The notes beneath the pieces are model-generated. The model saw only the letters and a program-made list of their open reading frames with translations, was not told the origin of the DNA and searched no databases. A stretch of DNA of 64,000 nt, taken from NCBI GenBank assembly GCA_004556165.1, contig SFIR01000003.1, positions 31,923-95,922 of the forward strand. Reading direction: 5' to 3'. A program made the position numbers and the translations under genes. Source of the stretch: Clostridiales bacterium (GTDB taxonomy: Bacteria; Bacillota; Clostridia; Christensenellales; CAG-138). The stretch's first letter is position 1, and each line of letters begins with the position of its first letter. This document shows positions 40,013 to 49,069 of the stretch, in pieces.

Positions 40013-41773
40013 ATGAGCATTTTTGATATTCTTTCCTTTATCGGCGGACTTTCCCTGTTCATCTTCGGTATGAACGTCATGGGCATCTCCCTTGAAAGGG
40101 CAGCAGGCAGCAGGCTGAAAGCCATACTTTCAAAGCTCACCTCAAGCCCGATAAAGGGTCTCATCCTCGGCGCTGCGGTAACTGCGGTGATCCAGTCCTC
40201 ATCTGCGACGACCGTTATGGCAATAGGCTTTGTCAATTCCGGACTTATGGAGCTCATACAGGCGGTCGGCATCATTATCGGAGCAAACCTCGGCACGACC
40301 ATAACGCCGTGGCTTCTGAGCCTGACAGGGCTTGAGGGAAGCAGCATTTATATACAGCTTCTGAAACCGACAAGCTTCGCCCCCATACTCGCTCTCATTG
40401 GCGTTGTACTTCTGCTCGCGAGCAAACGCGACAAGAGGCGCAGCATAGGTGCGAGCCTTTTGGGCTTTGCCGTATTGATGTTCGGTATGGAAACGATGAG
40501 CGAAGCCGTCAAACCGCTTGCGGAGGTCGAAGCATTTACAAATCTGTTCGTGCTTTTCTCAAATCCGATAATCGGGGTTCTTGTCGGTATATTTGTGACG
40601 GCTGCGGTGCAGAGCTCTTCTGCTTCAATCGGTATTCTACAGGCTCTGACCGTAACGGGCAGCGTAAATATGGCAAGCGCGATACCGATAATCATGGGGC
40701 AGAATATCGGAACTTGCGTTACGGCGCTCATTTCCTCGGTCGGCACGAATAAGAATGCCAAGCGTACTGCGCTCGTGCATCTGTACTTCAATCTTTTCGG
40801 CACAGCAGCGGCAATGATAATATTCTATTCGCTAAAGATGATCTTCGGCTTTGATCTGAGCGTGCAGGCAAATTACTTTTCAATAGCGATAATCCATACC
40901 GCATTCAATCTCTTCTGTACGGTCATATTGTTCCCGTTTTCAAAGCAGCTTGCAAGGCTTGCTGTACTCACCGTGCCGGAAGGTAAAGACAAAGAAGAAA
41001 CCTTGCTGCTTGATGAACGCATGCTTTTGACGCCTGCAATTGCTGCGGCGCAGTCAAGAAACGCGGTATGCGCCATGGCAAAAATAACGAAGAAGACGGT
41101 CGATTACGCATGCAGACTGGCAGAAAGCTTCGATGAAAAAACATTTGGCAAAACCTGCGAGCTTGAACGAAAGACGGATAAATTCGATGATGCCTTAGAG
41201 GGCTACCTAGCAAGGCTCAGCGCCTGCGAGCTGTCGGACAGCGACAGCAGGGATGTTTTTCTGCTGCTGCGCTCGGTAACGGAGTTTGAACGCCTTGCTG
41301 ATCACGCAAGGAATATCGCCGAAGGCGCGCAGGAGCTCAATGAGAAAAAACAGAAATTCTCGGAAACGGGAAGAAGGGAAATGAATGTGCTTATCTCCGC
41401 CGTTCGGGAGGTGACAGATACTGCAGTAAGCGCTTTTTGTGAGAATTCGACGGAAAAAGCGAGATCGGTCGAGCCTCTTGAAGAGGTAGTTGACATGCTG
41501 ACAAAGGAGCTTCGCTCTCGGCATATCAAAAGGCTCGCAAAGGCGGAATGCGGAGTTACGAGCGGATTTATCGTCAACGATATGCTGACGGATTTTGAAA
41601 GGGTATCGGATTACTGCTCGAATATTGCTCTTGCAGTGCTTGAAAGGGACGAGGTGAAGCTCGAACCGCATGATTACAGTAAAAGGTTGAAAAAAGGGAA
41701 TGATGAGCAGTACAATGCGCTTTTTCGGTATTATAATGAAAAGTATGATCTGAATAAAACGGACTCCAAGTGA
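40013..41773 (+). CDS. Na+/phosphate cotransporter family protein (NptA-like) with PhoU-like tail
   Basis: The 586-residue protein has about nine membrane segments with the inverted-repeat motifs of the NaPi-II family, AVIQSSSATTVMA in the first half and AAVQSSSASIGILQAL in the second. A cytoplasmic helical PhoU-like region follows (about residues 350-570). It probably imports phosphate with sodium. ATG 40013 is taken because the membrane domain begins here; upstream in-frame residues are unlike the family. It follows the rplT terminator and precedes pepT. Confidence 0.88.
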   Translation: MSIFDILSFIGGLSLFIFGMNVMGISLERAAGSRLKAILSKLTSSPIKGLILGAAVTAVIQSSSATTVMAIGFVNSGLMELIQAVGIIIGANLGTTITPWLLSLTGLEGSSIYIQLLKPTSFAPILALIGVVLLLASKRDKRRSIGASLLGFAVLMFGMETMSEAVKPLAEVEAFTNLFVLFSNPIIGVLVGIFVTAAVQSSSASIGILQALTVTGSVNMASAIPIIMGQNIGTCVTALISSVGTNKNAKRTALVHLYFNLFGTAAAMIIFYSLKMIFGFDLSVQANYFSIAIIHTAFNLFCTVILFPFSKQLARLAVLTVPEGKDKEETLLLDERMLLTPAIAAAQSRNAVCAMAKITKKTVDYACRLAESFDEKTFGKTCELERKTDKFDDALEGYLARLSACELSDSDSRDVFLLLRSVTEFERLADHARNIAEGAQELNEKKQKFSETGRREMNVLISAVREVTDTAVSAFCENSTEKARSVEPLEEVVDMLTKELRSRHIKRLAKAECGVTSGFIVNDMLTDFERVSDYCSNIALAVLERDEVKLEPHDYSKRLKKGNDEQYNALFRYYNEKYDLNKTDSK

Positions 41774-41840
41774 AAAGTTAGTGCTTTTACCATAAAAACA
41801 TGCTATAATGTATCATGAAATTCAAAAAGGAGATTCTTTT

Positions 41841-43055
41841 ATGAAGGCATACGAAAGATTTTTGAATTATGTTACGGTACATACCGCAAGCAGCGATGAC
41901 AGCAGCACCGTTCCGACCACGGCAAGGCAGTTTGATCTTGCAAAGATGCTCGTTTCAGAGCTTCGTGAGATCGGGATAACCGATGCAGAGGTCAATGACA
42001 AATGCTATGTCTACGGCCATATCCCGGCAACTCCGGGCTATGAAGACCGCCCGGCCATCGGCTTTATCGCGCATATGGATACCATACCGGATTTTTCGGG
42101 TGAAAATGTCAAGCCCCGTCTTATTGAAAATTATGACGGGGGCGAGATCGTGCTCGGCACGAGCGGAAGAAGCATCACTCCGGAGCAATTCCCACATCTT
42201 AATAAGCTGATCGGAAGAACTCTTATCGTGACCGATGGTACAACCGTTCTCGGCGGCGACGATAAAGCCGGAGTGGCCGAGATCATGACTGCTGCGGAAC
42301 GCATTATTGCCGAAAACATACCCCACGGCAGGCTCTCCATCGGCTTCACTCCCGATGAGGAGGTCGGAAGCGGCGCGGATAATTTTGATGTTGAGAAGTT
42401 CGGCGCTGACTTCGCCTATACCGTTGACGGCGGCTGCGAAGGCGAAATAGAGTACGAAAACTTCAATGCCTACGGCGCAAAGGTTAAGATAAACGGCTTT
42501 AATATCCATCCCGGCGATGCAAAAAATAAGATGGTTAATGCTCTTCTCGTCGCAATGGAACTCAATGCGATGCTGCCTGATGAGACCCCTGCGAATACCG
42601 AAGGCTATGAGGGCTTCTTCCATCTCTGCGATATGAACGGCAGCGTTGAGCATGCAGAGATGACCTATATCCTCCGCGACCACAGTGAAGAGATTATGAC
42701 CGCACGCAAGGCAACTCTCATCCATGCAGCAAAAGTGCTCAATGAGAAATACGGTAAGGATACCGTCGAGCTATATATGAAGGAACAGTATAGGAACATG
42801 ACCGAAAAGATCAAGCCCTGCATGCATCTTATAGATAATGCCATTTCCGTCGCAGAATCCCTCGGCATTGAAGCAAGGGTACAGCCCATTCGTGGCGGTA
42901 CCGACGGCGCAAGGCTCAGCTTCATGGGCCTGCCCTGTCCGAATCTCGGCACCGGGGATTTCGCCTGCCACGGCCCTTATGAGCATGTGACGGTGGAGGG
43001 CATGGACCTCTGTACCGAAATGATCCTCGGGCTTGTTAAGAAGTATGCTGAATAA
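41841..43055 (+). CDS. pepT: Peptidase T (tripeptide aminopeptidase)
   Basis: The 404-residue M20B metallopeptidase removes the N-terminal residue from tripeptides. Zinc-site motifs are intact: IAHMDTIPDF, GGDDKAGVAEIM, TPDEEVGSGADNF and the final CHGPYEHVTVEGM. The length matches PepT. ATG 41841 follows AAAAGGAGA. It has its own terminator and would help a peptide-using anaerobe supply amino acids, including lysine for the fermentation genes at the left of the window. Confidence 0.95.
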   Translation: MKAYERFLNYVTVHTASSDDSSTVPTTARQFDLAKMLVSELREIGITDAEVNDKCYVYGHIPATPGYEDRPAIGFIAHMDTIPDFSGENVKPRLIENYDGGEIVLGTSGRSITPEQFPHLNKLIGRTLIVTDGTTVLGGDDKAGVAEIMTAAERIIAENIPHGRLSIGFTPDEEVGSGADNFDVEKFGADFAYTVDGGCEGEIEYENFNAYGAKVKINGFNIHPGDAKNKMVNALLVAMELNAMLPDETPANTEGYEGFFHLCDMNGSVEHAEMTYILRDHSEEIMTARKATLIHAAKVLNEKYGKDTVELYMKEQYRNMTEKIKPCMHLIDNAISVAESLGIEARVQPIRGGTDGARLSFMGLPCPNLGTGDFACHGPYEHVTVEGMDLCTEMILGLVKKYAE

Positions 43056-43071
43056 ACCAAAGCTCTATATG

Positions 43072-43101
43072 AAAATCGACCCTCTCCGGGGGTCGATTTT
43101 T
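43072..43101 (+). terminator. Terminator after pepT
   Basis: AAAATCGACCC and GGGTCGATTTT form an 11-bp stem with a short loop and a T-rich end; it may act in both directions between pepT and the converging kinase-like gene. Confidence 0.85.
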
Positions 43102-43119
43102 GCATACTGCGAGTAAATC

Positions 43120-43647
43120 TCATTTGGCTGCTTCCGTTTTCTGCAGCATTTCCAAAAACCTATTCACCTGCCTATCGCATGTACAACGATAGAATTTATT
43201 GGCGTACCGCTTTCCCGTGTCCCGATATGCTTTGACAATTTCCCTGCTGCGCCCGTTTTTAAGTATCCATAGCACGAATTCACGGTCGAATTTCTCATCG
43301 CAGCCCATGGTCATGCTGTCCCGGCTTTTACCTCTGAACGTCCTGCTGCGTTTCCATGCTCGGTAAAGGCAGCGAAGCCTCAGAAAGGCAAGAAAAACTA
43401 TATAGTCGGCCTCTTCAAATTTCCTCTCACGGTAGTACTTCCTGTAATTGCCGTCTATAACCCAGCTATCGTGCGTATCCATCCAGTCACTGACGATTTT
43501 CTGTGCTTCTTCGGTATCCCGTTCGCACCAGTCAGGGAGCCAGTGTACGGTGTCAAGATAAAGAAGGGGTAGGGAGTACTCCTCCGAGATACGCTTTGCA
43601 AGCGTGGATTTTCCTGAACCGCTGTAGCCGATAACTGCAATTTTCAT
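43120..43647 (-). CDS. P-loop kinase-like protein (adenylate kinase/FlaR-like)
   Basis: The 175-residue P-loop NTPase opens MKIAVIGYSGSGKSTLAKRI, then has YLDTVHWLPDW and WVIDGNYRKYY. This pattern belongs to a family annotated as DNA topology modulation protein FlaR or adenylate kinase-like; its substrate is unknown. ATG 43647 is chosen for GGAGG at good spacing; a TTG upstream adds four residues. It is 18 bases from the AEC transporter gene and probably cotranscribed with it. Confidence 0.75.
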   Translation of the reverse strand: MKIAVIGYSGSGKSTLAKRISEEYSLPLLYLDTVHWLPDWCERDTEEAQKIVSDWMDTHDSWVIDGNYRKYYRERKFEEADYIVFLAFLRLRCLYRAWKRSRTFRGKSRDSMTMGCDEKFDREFVLWILKNGRSREIVKAYRDTGKRYANKFYRCTCDRQVNRFLEMLQKTEAAK

Positions 43648-43665
43648 GAATGCCTCCAAGGAAAG

Positions 43666-44625
43666 TTATATCATCCCCATAAGCTGCATCAGCAGCATAA
43701 GAAGTGGGACCTCTATGAAGCAGCCAAGCGTGGTGACGCACATTCCGCCTGCAACGAAGGCTTCATCCGCATCGTGCGAACCTGCAACGACGACAGCCTG
43801 AGTCATGACCGGCATGGCGGCCTCAATGATGAATACCGCTGCAGGCATGCCGTCAAACCTGAACAGCCTGCACAGCGCAATCATGGTGAGCGGCGCTATG
43901 ATAAAGCGCACGAGCGTAACGCATGTCATGTGCTTACCGAGCTTCATGCTCTTGAAACCGTATTCGTACAGCGCATAGCCGATATAGAAAAGGGCTAAGG
44001 GCGTGACGATATTGCCCATATAGCCGGAAAGCGTAATGACCGCTTTAGGCATCTTAACGCCGAGAACTGCAAGAGGAATGGATACTGCAAGCGCGATAAG
44101 CGGGGGAGAGATGAGCTTTTTAAGGCTTTTCAGTATCCCCTTTTCTCCTTTTTCACTCTCTCCGCTTTTGGATATAACAAAATTTCCGATCGTCCAGAAA
44201 AGCGTTGTGTTCACGACATAAAATGCCATAACGTATGGTACGGCTTCATCTCCGAATAGCCCTGTATTCATCGGAAGCCCGATAAATACGGAATTGGAAA
44301 ACGCACACATTGCAATGAATCCGCCGCGGCGTTTGGCATCAGGAGCAAGGAGCCTGCATAATAGAAGCCCTATGGCGAGCGTAACCATCATGCTGAGAAG
44401 CGGCAGCAGGAAAAGCAGCCAAGGCCTGTCCAATCCGGAAAAATCAAGCTTTCCGAATACGGTGTTTACGACGAGCGACGGCATGCCGACGCCGATTATG
44501 AGCTTTATGAGCAGCTTCTTATTGCCTTTGTTTATATAGCCGAGCCTGCCCAAGATGTATCCGATGACGGACATTGCAAGCACTATGATGACGGCGATAA
44601 GTGAACTGAAAACCTGTTCGAGCAT
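43666..44625 (-). CDS. AEC family transporter (auxin efflux carrier-like)
   Basis: The 319-residue membrane protein has about ten transmembrane helices in two repeats. It has the family-typical GYILGRLGYINKGN start and GMPSLVV motif, and the C-terminal half ends MTQAVVVAGSHDADEAF. Bacterial members move malate, malonate or other organic acids; the substrate here is unknown. ATG 44625 lies 10 bases after AGGAG. With citrate and lysine fermentation nearby, an organic acid is plausible but not shown. Confidence 0.88.
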   Translation of the reverse strand: MLEQVFSSLIAVIIVLAMSVIGYILGRLGYINKGNKKLLIKLIIGVGMPSLVVNTVFGKLDFSGLDRPWLLFLLPLLSMMVTLAIGLLLCRLLAPDAKRRGGFIAMCAFSNSVFIGLPMNTGLFGDEAVPYVMAFYVVNTTLFWTIGNFVISKSGESEKGEKGILKSLKKLISPPLIALAVSIPLAVLGVKMPKAVITLSGYMGNIVTPLALFYIGYALYEYGFKSMKLGKHMTCVTLVRFIIAPLTMIALCRLFRFDGMPAAVFIIEAAMPVMTQAVVVAGSHDADEAFVAGGMCVTTLGCFIEVPLLMLLMQLMGMI

Positions 44626-44706
44626 CTGAGAAATTCTCCTCAAGATAAGCTATGCTAATGCCTAAAAGGAGCATTAGCATAGCAAAAACCATTGATTAAC
44701 CTAAAA

Positions 44707-46041
44707 TTACTTCTCTATCTTGCGGCACTCGAGGTAGTACCTCTTCTCATGAGCTTCGCCCATTGAGAAGGTCTTTCTGGGCAGTGCTCCGTCGAAAACA
44801 ACGGTGCGGAAGAATGCGGATTTCTCCATTGGGGGAAGGAGGAATCCGAGGTTATGCTCCTTGCTTCCGAGCTCGCGGACGACAGCTTCGCCGTGGATGT
44901 AGTCTATGCTTGCGCCGGGAGTCGCCTTGAGAAGTACATCGAGTGCGTTCTGAAGGGTACCGACTTCAAGCTGTGCAACGGGCTTTTCTACAATGATATA
45001 GCCCTCCTTGCTGCCAATGATAACGGGAATGACGTGTGCGCCTTCGGGCAGCTCCTTCATGTATTTGGCCTTGCAGTTATCGCATGCAAAGAACTTGATA
45101 TCGCACTTGCCGTTCTGCTCTGCGAGCTTGTCCATGAGGCTATTGAGGAAGGCTTCGGAATCTACATTGAATACGACCCTGTGGATGGGCTCGAAGACGA
45201 TACCGTCATCGTGTACGTTTTCAAGCTCAACAAGAGCATAGCGTGCAGGATGGTTCTTGCGCTCTTCTTCGGTGAGGTTGGCTTTGAGCTTCTCCCAGTT
45301 GGCTTTTGCGGTAGCGAAGCTGTGGTTGCCGTCGCCCATTGCGAAGAGAAGGGGAGCCATTTCGGTTCCGTACTTCTTCGGGTCAACGAGCCCGGAAAGA
45401 GCCTTGATAATGCCTGCTATCATATCTTCATCCTTGATGAGCCAGCCCTCTGCATGGCCGCCGCCCATCATAAGATCGAAATCATAAAGCTGTTCGATCT
45501 TGTCAAGCTGCGATGCGATGGGCTCGATAACGGTCTTATTCTCATCGTCGATGAGGACAAGGATGTGGGGGAGCTCAAGGGGAGCGCCCTCACGAATCTT
45601 CAGGCGGGGAGGAATGCGCTCAACGATGGTGCCCTCGGTTGCGCGGATGAGGGTGGTAGAGCCCTTGGAATAGTCATAGCATTCGAGGTCGAGCGCTACG
45701 ACAAGGCCGTTACGGGTCTTACCGTCAACGGTGCGGCGTGTGAATACAAAGCTTTCACCCTTGTTCTCAACGATGCCGTTTGCCATGTAGTCGTTCATTG
45801 CCTTACGAATGGCAATGATGCGCTCGGCTTCGCCTTCCTTTTCGAGATAGATCTCGGGAAGCATGAGCCTGAGGGTGGAAGGCGCATCGCCGACTATCTC
45901 TTCGACCTTGTTCCAATAGTCGGGCTGAGAGGTGTACTGGTCGCATGCAACGCATGCCCATTTTGTCAGATCAACATCCTTCGAGGGGAAGATGATCTCG
46001 GGAACGCAGATGCCGATATTGTTCCTGAACTTGGGATTCAT
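44707..46041 (-). CDS. DUF1015 family protein
   Basis: The 444-residue protein has the DUF1015 signature GDGNHSFATAKANWE in its second half and ACVACDQYTSQPDYW near the start. The family is widespread and often occurs near serine or cofactor metabolism, but no activity is established. ATG 46041 is taken because GGAGG lies before it and homology starts here. A possible promoter (TTGAGA, 17 bases, TATAAG) lies upstream on the minus strand. It has no obvious operon partner. Confidence 0.85.
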   Translation of the reverse strand: MNPKFRNNIGICVPEIIFPSKDVDLTKWACVACDQYTSQPDYWNKVEEIVGDAPSTLRLMLPEIYLEKEGEAERIIAIRKAMNDYMANGIVENKGESFVFTRRTVDGKTRNGLVVALDLECYDYSKGSTTLIRATEGTIVERIPPRLKIREGAPLELPHILVLIDDENKTVIEPIASQLDKIEQLYDFDLMMGGGHAEGWLIKDEDMIAGIIKALSGLVDPKKYGTEMAPLLFAMGDGNHSFATAKANWEKLKANLTEEERKNHPARYALVELENVHDDGIVFEPIHRVVFNVDSEAFLNSLMDKLAEQNGKCDIKFFACDNCKAKYMKELPEGAHVIPVIIGSKEGYIIVEKPVAQLEVGTLQNALDVLLKATPGASIDYIHGEAVVRELGSKEHNLGFLLPPMEKSAFFRTVVFDGALPRKTFSMGEAHEKRYYLECRKIEK

Positions 46042-46331
46042 GAAATTTATCCTCCGTGTTATGTTTGCTTTTGCGCATCTCCGTGTATGCACAATAATAC
46101 TTATAAATTCTACATCATATTTTCTCAATTGGCAATCAAAAACGAGGCATGAATTAAATATAATTTATTGGCGCCTATTCGCGGAGACTCAAAAATATAT
46201 GCTTGGGACTTAACCGAAAAAATAAAAAAGCTTCCGATTCAATCACCGAAAACCGCCGGAATGCGTATTGTAAACTGATGGCAGGAATGAGCACCGCTCA
46301 AAATCCAACTCCTGCCTATATGGAGGTTCTT

Positions 46332-46565
46332 ATGTGCAACAACTGTTTCGGCAACAACTGGTGGTGGATCATCATCATCCTCCTGCTCGGCAACAACTGC
46401 AATGACTGCGATAGCGACTGTGGCTGCTGCGGCAACAACAACTGGTGGTGGATCATTATCCTCCTTCTCCTCGGCAACTGCGGTGAAGGCTTCGGCTGCT
46501 GCTGTGATGAAGGCGGCCATGGCGGACGCGGCGGCAATCCTTCCGGCTGCGGCTGCGGCTGCTAA
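46332..46565 (+). CDS. Small Trp/Cys-rich protein with an internal tandem duplication
   Basis: The 77-residue protein consists of two copies of a unit with N-N-W-W-W followed by a run of I/L and then G-N-C (about residues 7-22 and 35-50). The units are joined by a Cys/Asp-rich linker and followed by a Gly/Cys tail ending in alternating Gly-Cys. Each unit would make a short hydrophobic hairpin or interfacial helix. GGAGG (46322-46326) supports ATG 46332, and a GGCAGGA/TCCTGCC hairpin precedes it. I know no family for it. Its place next to spoIIID and its high Cys content suggest a spore-coat role, but this is a guess. Confidence 0.65.
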   Translation: MCNNCFGNNWWWIIIILLLGNNCNDCDSDCGCCGNNNWWWIIILLLLGNCGEGFGCCCDEGGHGGRGGNPSGCGCGC

Positions 46566-46581
46566 TTAGCGGCCTGCCCCC

Positions 46582-46611
46582 GGGGACTGCTCGCTGCAGT
46601 CCCCCCTTTTT
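46582..46611 (+). terminator. Terminator after the Trp/Cys-rich gene
   Basis: GGGGACTGC pairs perfectly with GCAGTCCCC (loop TCGCT), then a C-rich step and TTTTT. It separates this gene from the converging spoIIID. Confidence 0.9.
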
Positions 46612-46618
46612 AACTGAT

Positions 46619-46879
46619 TTAATCCTCAATCTCCCTATGCAGGTACTTTTCACGGGTTGCCATGCCGCCGCGAATATGCCTTTCATCCTTGTTCTGTTCA
46701 AGAATGACTGCGACCTGTTCACCGAGATTTCTGTTGATTTGCCTTAACCTTTCGGTTATATCCTTATGTACGGTCGATTTGGAAACTCCGAAGACCCTTG
46801 CTGCGGCTCTGACGGTTGCGCCTGTCTCAATTATATAATCTGCAATGCTTAAAACCCTATTTTCAATATAAAGGTTCAT
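46619..46879 (-). CDS. spoIIID: Stage III sporulation protein D
   Basis: The 86-residue helix-turn-helix regulator has the SpoIIID core TVRAAARVFGVSKSTVHKDITERL and a C-terminal basic segment RHIRGGMATREKYL. SpoIIID switches gene expression in the mother cell between sigma-E and sigma-K. ATG 46879 follows AGGAGGTG. A possible sigma-E -10 box (CATAACCT, 46916-46923 on the minus strand) lies upstream at a suitable distance, but its -35 is weak. Confidence 0.92.
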   Translation of the reverse strand: MNLYIENRVLSIADYIIETGATVRAAARVFGVSKSTVHKDITERLRQINRNLGEQVAVILEQNKDERHIRGGMATREKYLHREIED

Positions 46880-46981
46880 CGCCTGCACCTCCTGACAGTT
46901 CTTTGATTCTGTCTTAGGTTATGCAGAAACGATGGACAACATTACAAAAAGTTTAGCGAAAAAAATCAAAAATACAAATGA

Positions 46982-48370
46982 TTAAATAATATCCGCAAGC
47001 ACCTTTATTCCCCATTCAAAATCGTCAAGCTCAATACCGGAATAGTTTATAACTATGCAGTGCGGCTCTGCCTTGCTTCTGTCATAATAGTAATCGGAAA
47101 GCGGGGCGAGATTGATGCCTGCTTCTAAAGCAGCGCCTTTGAGCTTCGAATCGGTGAGATCTGTATTCAGCTTCATTATAAAATGAAGCCCGGCATCCTG
47201 TTCCTTTATTTCAACGCGTCCGGAGAGCGGAGAAGAGGCAACAGCGGAAATAACAGCATCACGCTTCCTGCGGTAGCGATTGCGCATGCGGGCAATATGC
47301 TTTTCATAGCTGCCGTCGATCATGAACTTCGCGAGCGTGTATTGTTCAAAAGCGGATACGGAGCATGAATAAAAGCCGAGTTTTCTTCGGTAGACCTCGG
47401 CAAGCGTTGGCGGAAGAATCATGTAGCTTATGCGTATTGAAGGTGATATCGTCTTGGAAAATGTATTGAGATAGATAACACGTTCGCTCTTGTCAACCGA
47501 GAACAGCGTCGGAATCGGCTTTCCGACGAACCTGAATTCACTGTCGTAATCATCCTCAAGAATGTATCGTCCCTCCCGTTCGCCCGCCCAGCGCAAAAGC
47601 TCTTGCCGCCTTCCGATGGGCATAACGATGCCGGTAGGGTAGTGATGCGAGGGCGAAATATGTACGACTTCCGATCCGGTTTTACGAAGCTTCGATACGG
47701 AAAGACCGCATTCGTCAATGGGTATATGCTCGGCTGCCACACCGTTGCTCTCATATGTCCTTGCAATGCGTGAATAGCCCGGGTCTTCGACAGCATAGCA
47801 TCGATCACGCCCCAAAAGCTGAATGAGCAGTAAATACAGGAATTCGGTACCTGCCCCGATTATTATCTGTTCGGCATCGACATGCATTCCTCGGAATTGC
47901 CAAAGGTATTCCGCAATTGCATCGCGAAGCGCTTTTGAACCGTTATACGGAGTCGGAAGCAGTAATTCGTTTTCTCGGTCGAGAAGTACCTGGCGCATGG
48001 TCCTTGCCCAAACGGTGAAGGGGAAGTACTCCTTGGAAATATGGTTTGTGACCATGTCAAGCCTAAACTGTACCTGCGGTTCAACATCCGAAAACGGGAG
48101 CTTTGCAGGCTTGGCATGAGGCGGAAGCTCCACGGAATTTACATAGTACCCCTTTTTCTCAACCGAATATACATAGCCTTCGGCAATGAGCTGCTCGTAT
48201 GCCGCTTTGACGGTGATAATGCTTGTCTCAAGATGATCGGAAAGAGCACGCTTACTGGGCAGCTTTTCGCCGCAGGCGAGCCGTCCGGATAGGATATCGT
48301 CCTTAATGCAGCGGTATAACTGCTCATATAGCGCAATATTGCTTGTTTTTGAAAGTGAATAGGTGAGCAT
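46982..48370 (-). CDS. MocR/PdxR family transcriptional regulator (GntR plus aminotransferase-like domain)
   Basis: The 462-residue protein has an N-terminal GntR winged helix (about residues 10-75, GEKLPSKRALSDHLETSIIT). A fold-type I aminotransferase domain follows, with the PLP-lysine context LNTFSKTISPSIRISYM. PdxR-type members sense pyridoxal phosphate and control vitamin B6 synthesis or uptake. It is divergent from an ECF S component across a 46-bp inverted repeat, so control of B6 uptake is the best inference. Other MocR proteins regulate GABA or taurine genes, which are absent here. Confidence 0.85.
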   Translation of the reverse strand: MLTYSLSKTSNIALYEQLYRCIKDDILSGRLACGEKLPSKRALSDHLETSIITVKAAYEQLIAEGYVYSVEKKGYYVNSVELPPHAKPAKLPFSDVEPQVQFRLDMVTNHISKEYFPFTVWARTMRQVLLDRENELLLPTPYNGSKALRDAIAEYLWQFRGMHVDAEQIIIGAGTEFLYLLLIQLLGRDRCYAVEDPGYSRIARTYESNGVAAEHIPIDECGLSVSKLRKTGSEVVHISPSHHYPTGIVMPIGRRQELLRWAGEREGRYILEDDYDSEFRFVGKPIPTLFSVDKSERVIYLNTFSKTISPSIRISYMILPPTLAEVYRRKLGFYSCSVSAFEQYTLAKFMIDGSYEKHIARMRNRYRRKRDAVISAVASSPLSGRVEIKEQDAGLHFIMKLNTDLTDSKLKGAALEAGINLAPLSDYYYDRSKAEPHCIVINYSGIELDDFEWGIKVLADII

Positions 48371-48380
48371 GATTCTCCAT

Positions 48381-48426
48381 CTGGTACTATTAAATAGTTT
48401 TAATATGGATATTTCAATAGTACCAG
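48381..48426. promoter_or_regulatory. Long inverted repeat, candidate MocR/PdxR operator
   Basis: Perfect 11-base arms CTGGTACTATT (48381-48391) and AATAGTACCAG (48416-48426) separated by 24 bases, in the divergent interval between the regulator and the S component. The right arm overlaps the spacer of the rightward promoter. Confidence 0.7.
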
Positions 48427-48439
48427 ATAATACTATAAT
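48412..48439 (+). promoter_or_regulatory. Promoter of the ECF S-component gene
   Basis: TTTCAA (48412-48417), a 16-base spacer and a perfect TATAAT (48434-48439). On the opposite strand TTGAAA and TTTAAT with a 17-base spacer could serve the regulator gene, so the two promoters overlap the inverted repeat. Confidence 0.55.
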
Positions 48440-48488
48440 ACATCTTGCTCAAAGAATCAAGCGAAAAATATAAGAAGGAAAAAAGATT

Positions 48489-49016
48489 ATGAACGACAGA
48501 AAAATCAAAAAACTGGTAACTGCAGCTATGCTTGCTGCGCTCGTGTGCGTTGCGACTATCGTGATACAGATACCGTCTCCGAATCAGGGCTATGTGAACC
48601 TTGGGGACTGCTTTGTGCTTCTATCAGGCTGGCTGCTCGGACCGTGGCTCGGTGCTGCCTCAGCCGGCATAGGCTCGATGCTTGCAGATATTATTACCGG
48701 CTATTCAATCTACGCACCGGGGACGCTCGTCATTAAAGCCTGTATGGCAATTGTCGCAGGTCTCATATACCGCGCAATGAGGGAAAAATCGGCTTTCGCC
48801 GCAATGATCGTCAGCGAGATCCCTGCGCAGTGCATAATGGTAGTCGGCTACTTCTTCTATGCCGGACTTATTCTCGGCAAGGGCCTTTTCGGAGAAGCCG
48901 GCGCAGTTCTCGGCATACCGGGTAATATCGTACAGTCGCTCGTCGGCATAGTCGCAGCAACAGCTCTAATGCTCATAATCAGAAAGACGGGGCTTGAAAG
49001 ATTCATCGAAGAATAA
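48489..49016 (+). CDS. ECF transporter substrate-binding (S) component, probably for vitamin B6
   Basis: The 175-residue protein has six hydrophobic segments and the S-component features: Lys-rich N-terminus, an Ala-rich first helix (AAMLAALVCVATIVI) that docks to EcfT, and GYVNLGDCFVLLSGWLLGPW. The last sequence is typical of a COG4720-type family linked to pyridoxine or hydroxymethylpyrimidine uptake. The divergent MocR/PdxR regulator favours vitamin B6. It would use the EcfA1-EcfA2-EcfT module encoded at 15870-18338. Confidence 0.82.
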   Translation: MNDRKIKKLVTAAMLAALVCVATIVIQIPSPNQGYVNLGDCFVLLSGWLLGPWLGAASAGIGSMLADIITGYSIYAPGTLVIKACMAIVAGLIYRAMREKSAFAAMIVSEIPAQCIMVVGYFFYAGLILGKGLFGEAGAVLGIPGNIVQSLVGIVAATALMLIIRKTGLERFIEE

Positions 49017-49047
49017 AAAAACGCCGCAGGTCATACCGATCTGCGGC
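49014..49047 (-). terminator. Terminator of the aldo/keto reductase gene
   Basis: GCCGCAG (49041-49047 read on the minus strand) pairs with CTGCGGC and is followed on that strand by a run of seven U. It also sits just after the S-component stop and may stop that transcript less efficiently. Confidence 0.85.
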
Positions 49048-49069
49048 AAAGCTTTATTCTGAGGGAATC

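Noticed and set aside
44854..46152. Long plus-strand open frame (432 codons) opposite the DUF1015 gene
   Set aside because: Antisense shadow of a conserved gene without translation signals.
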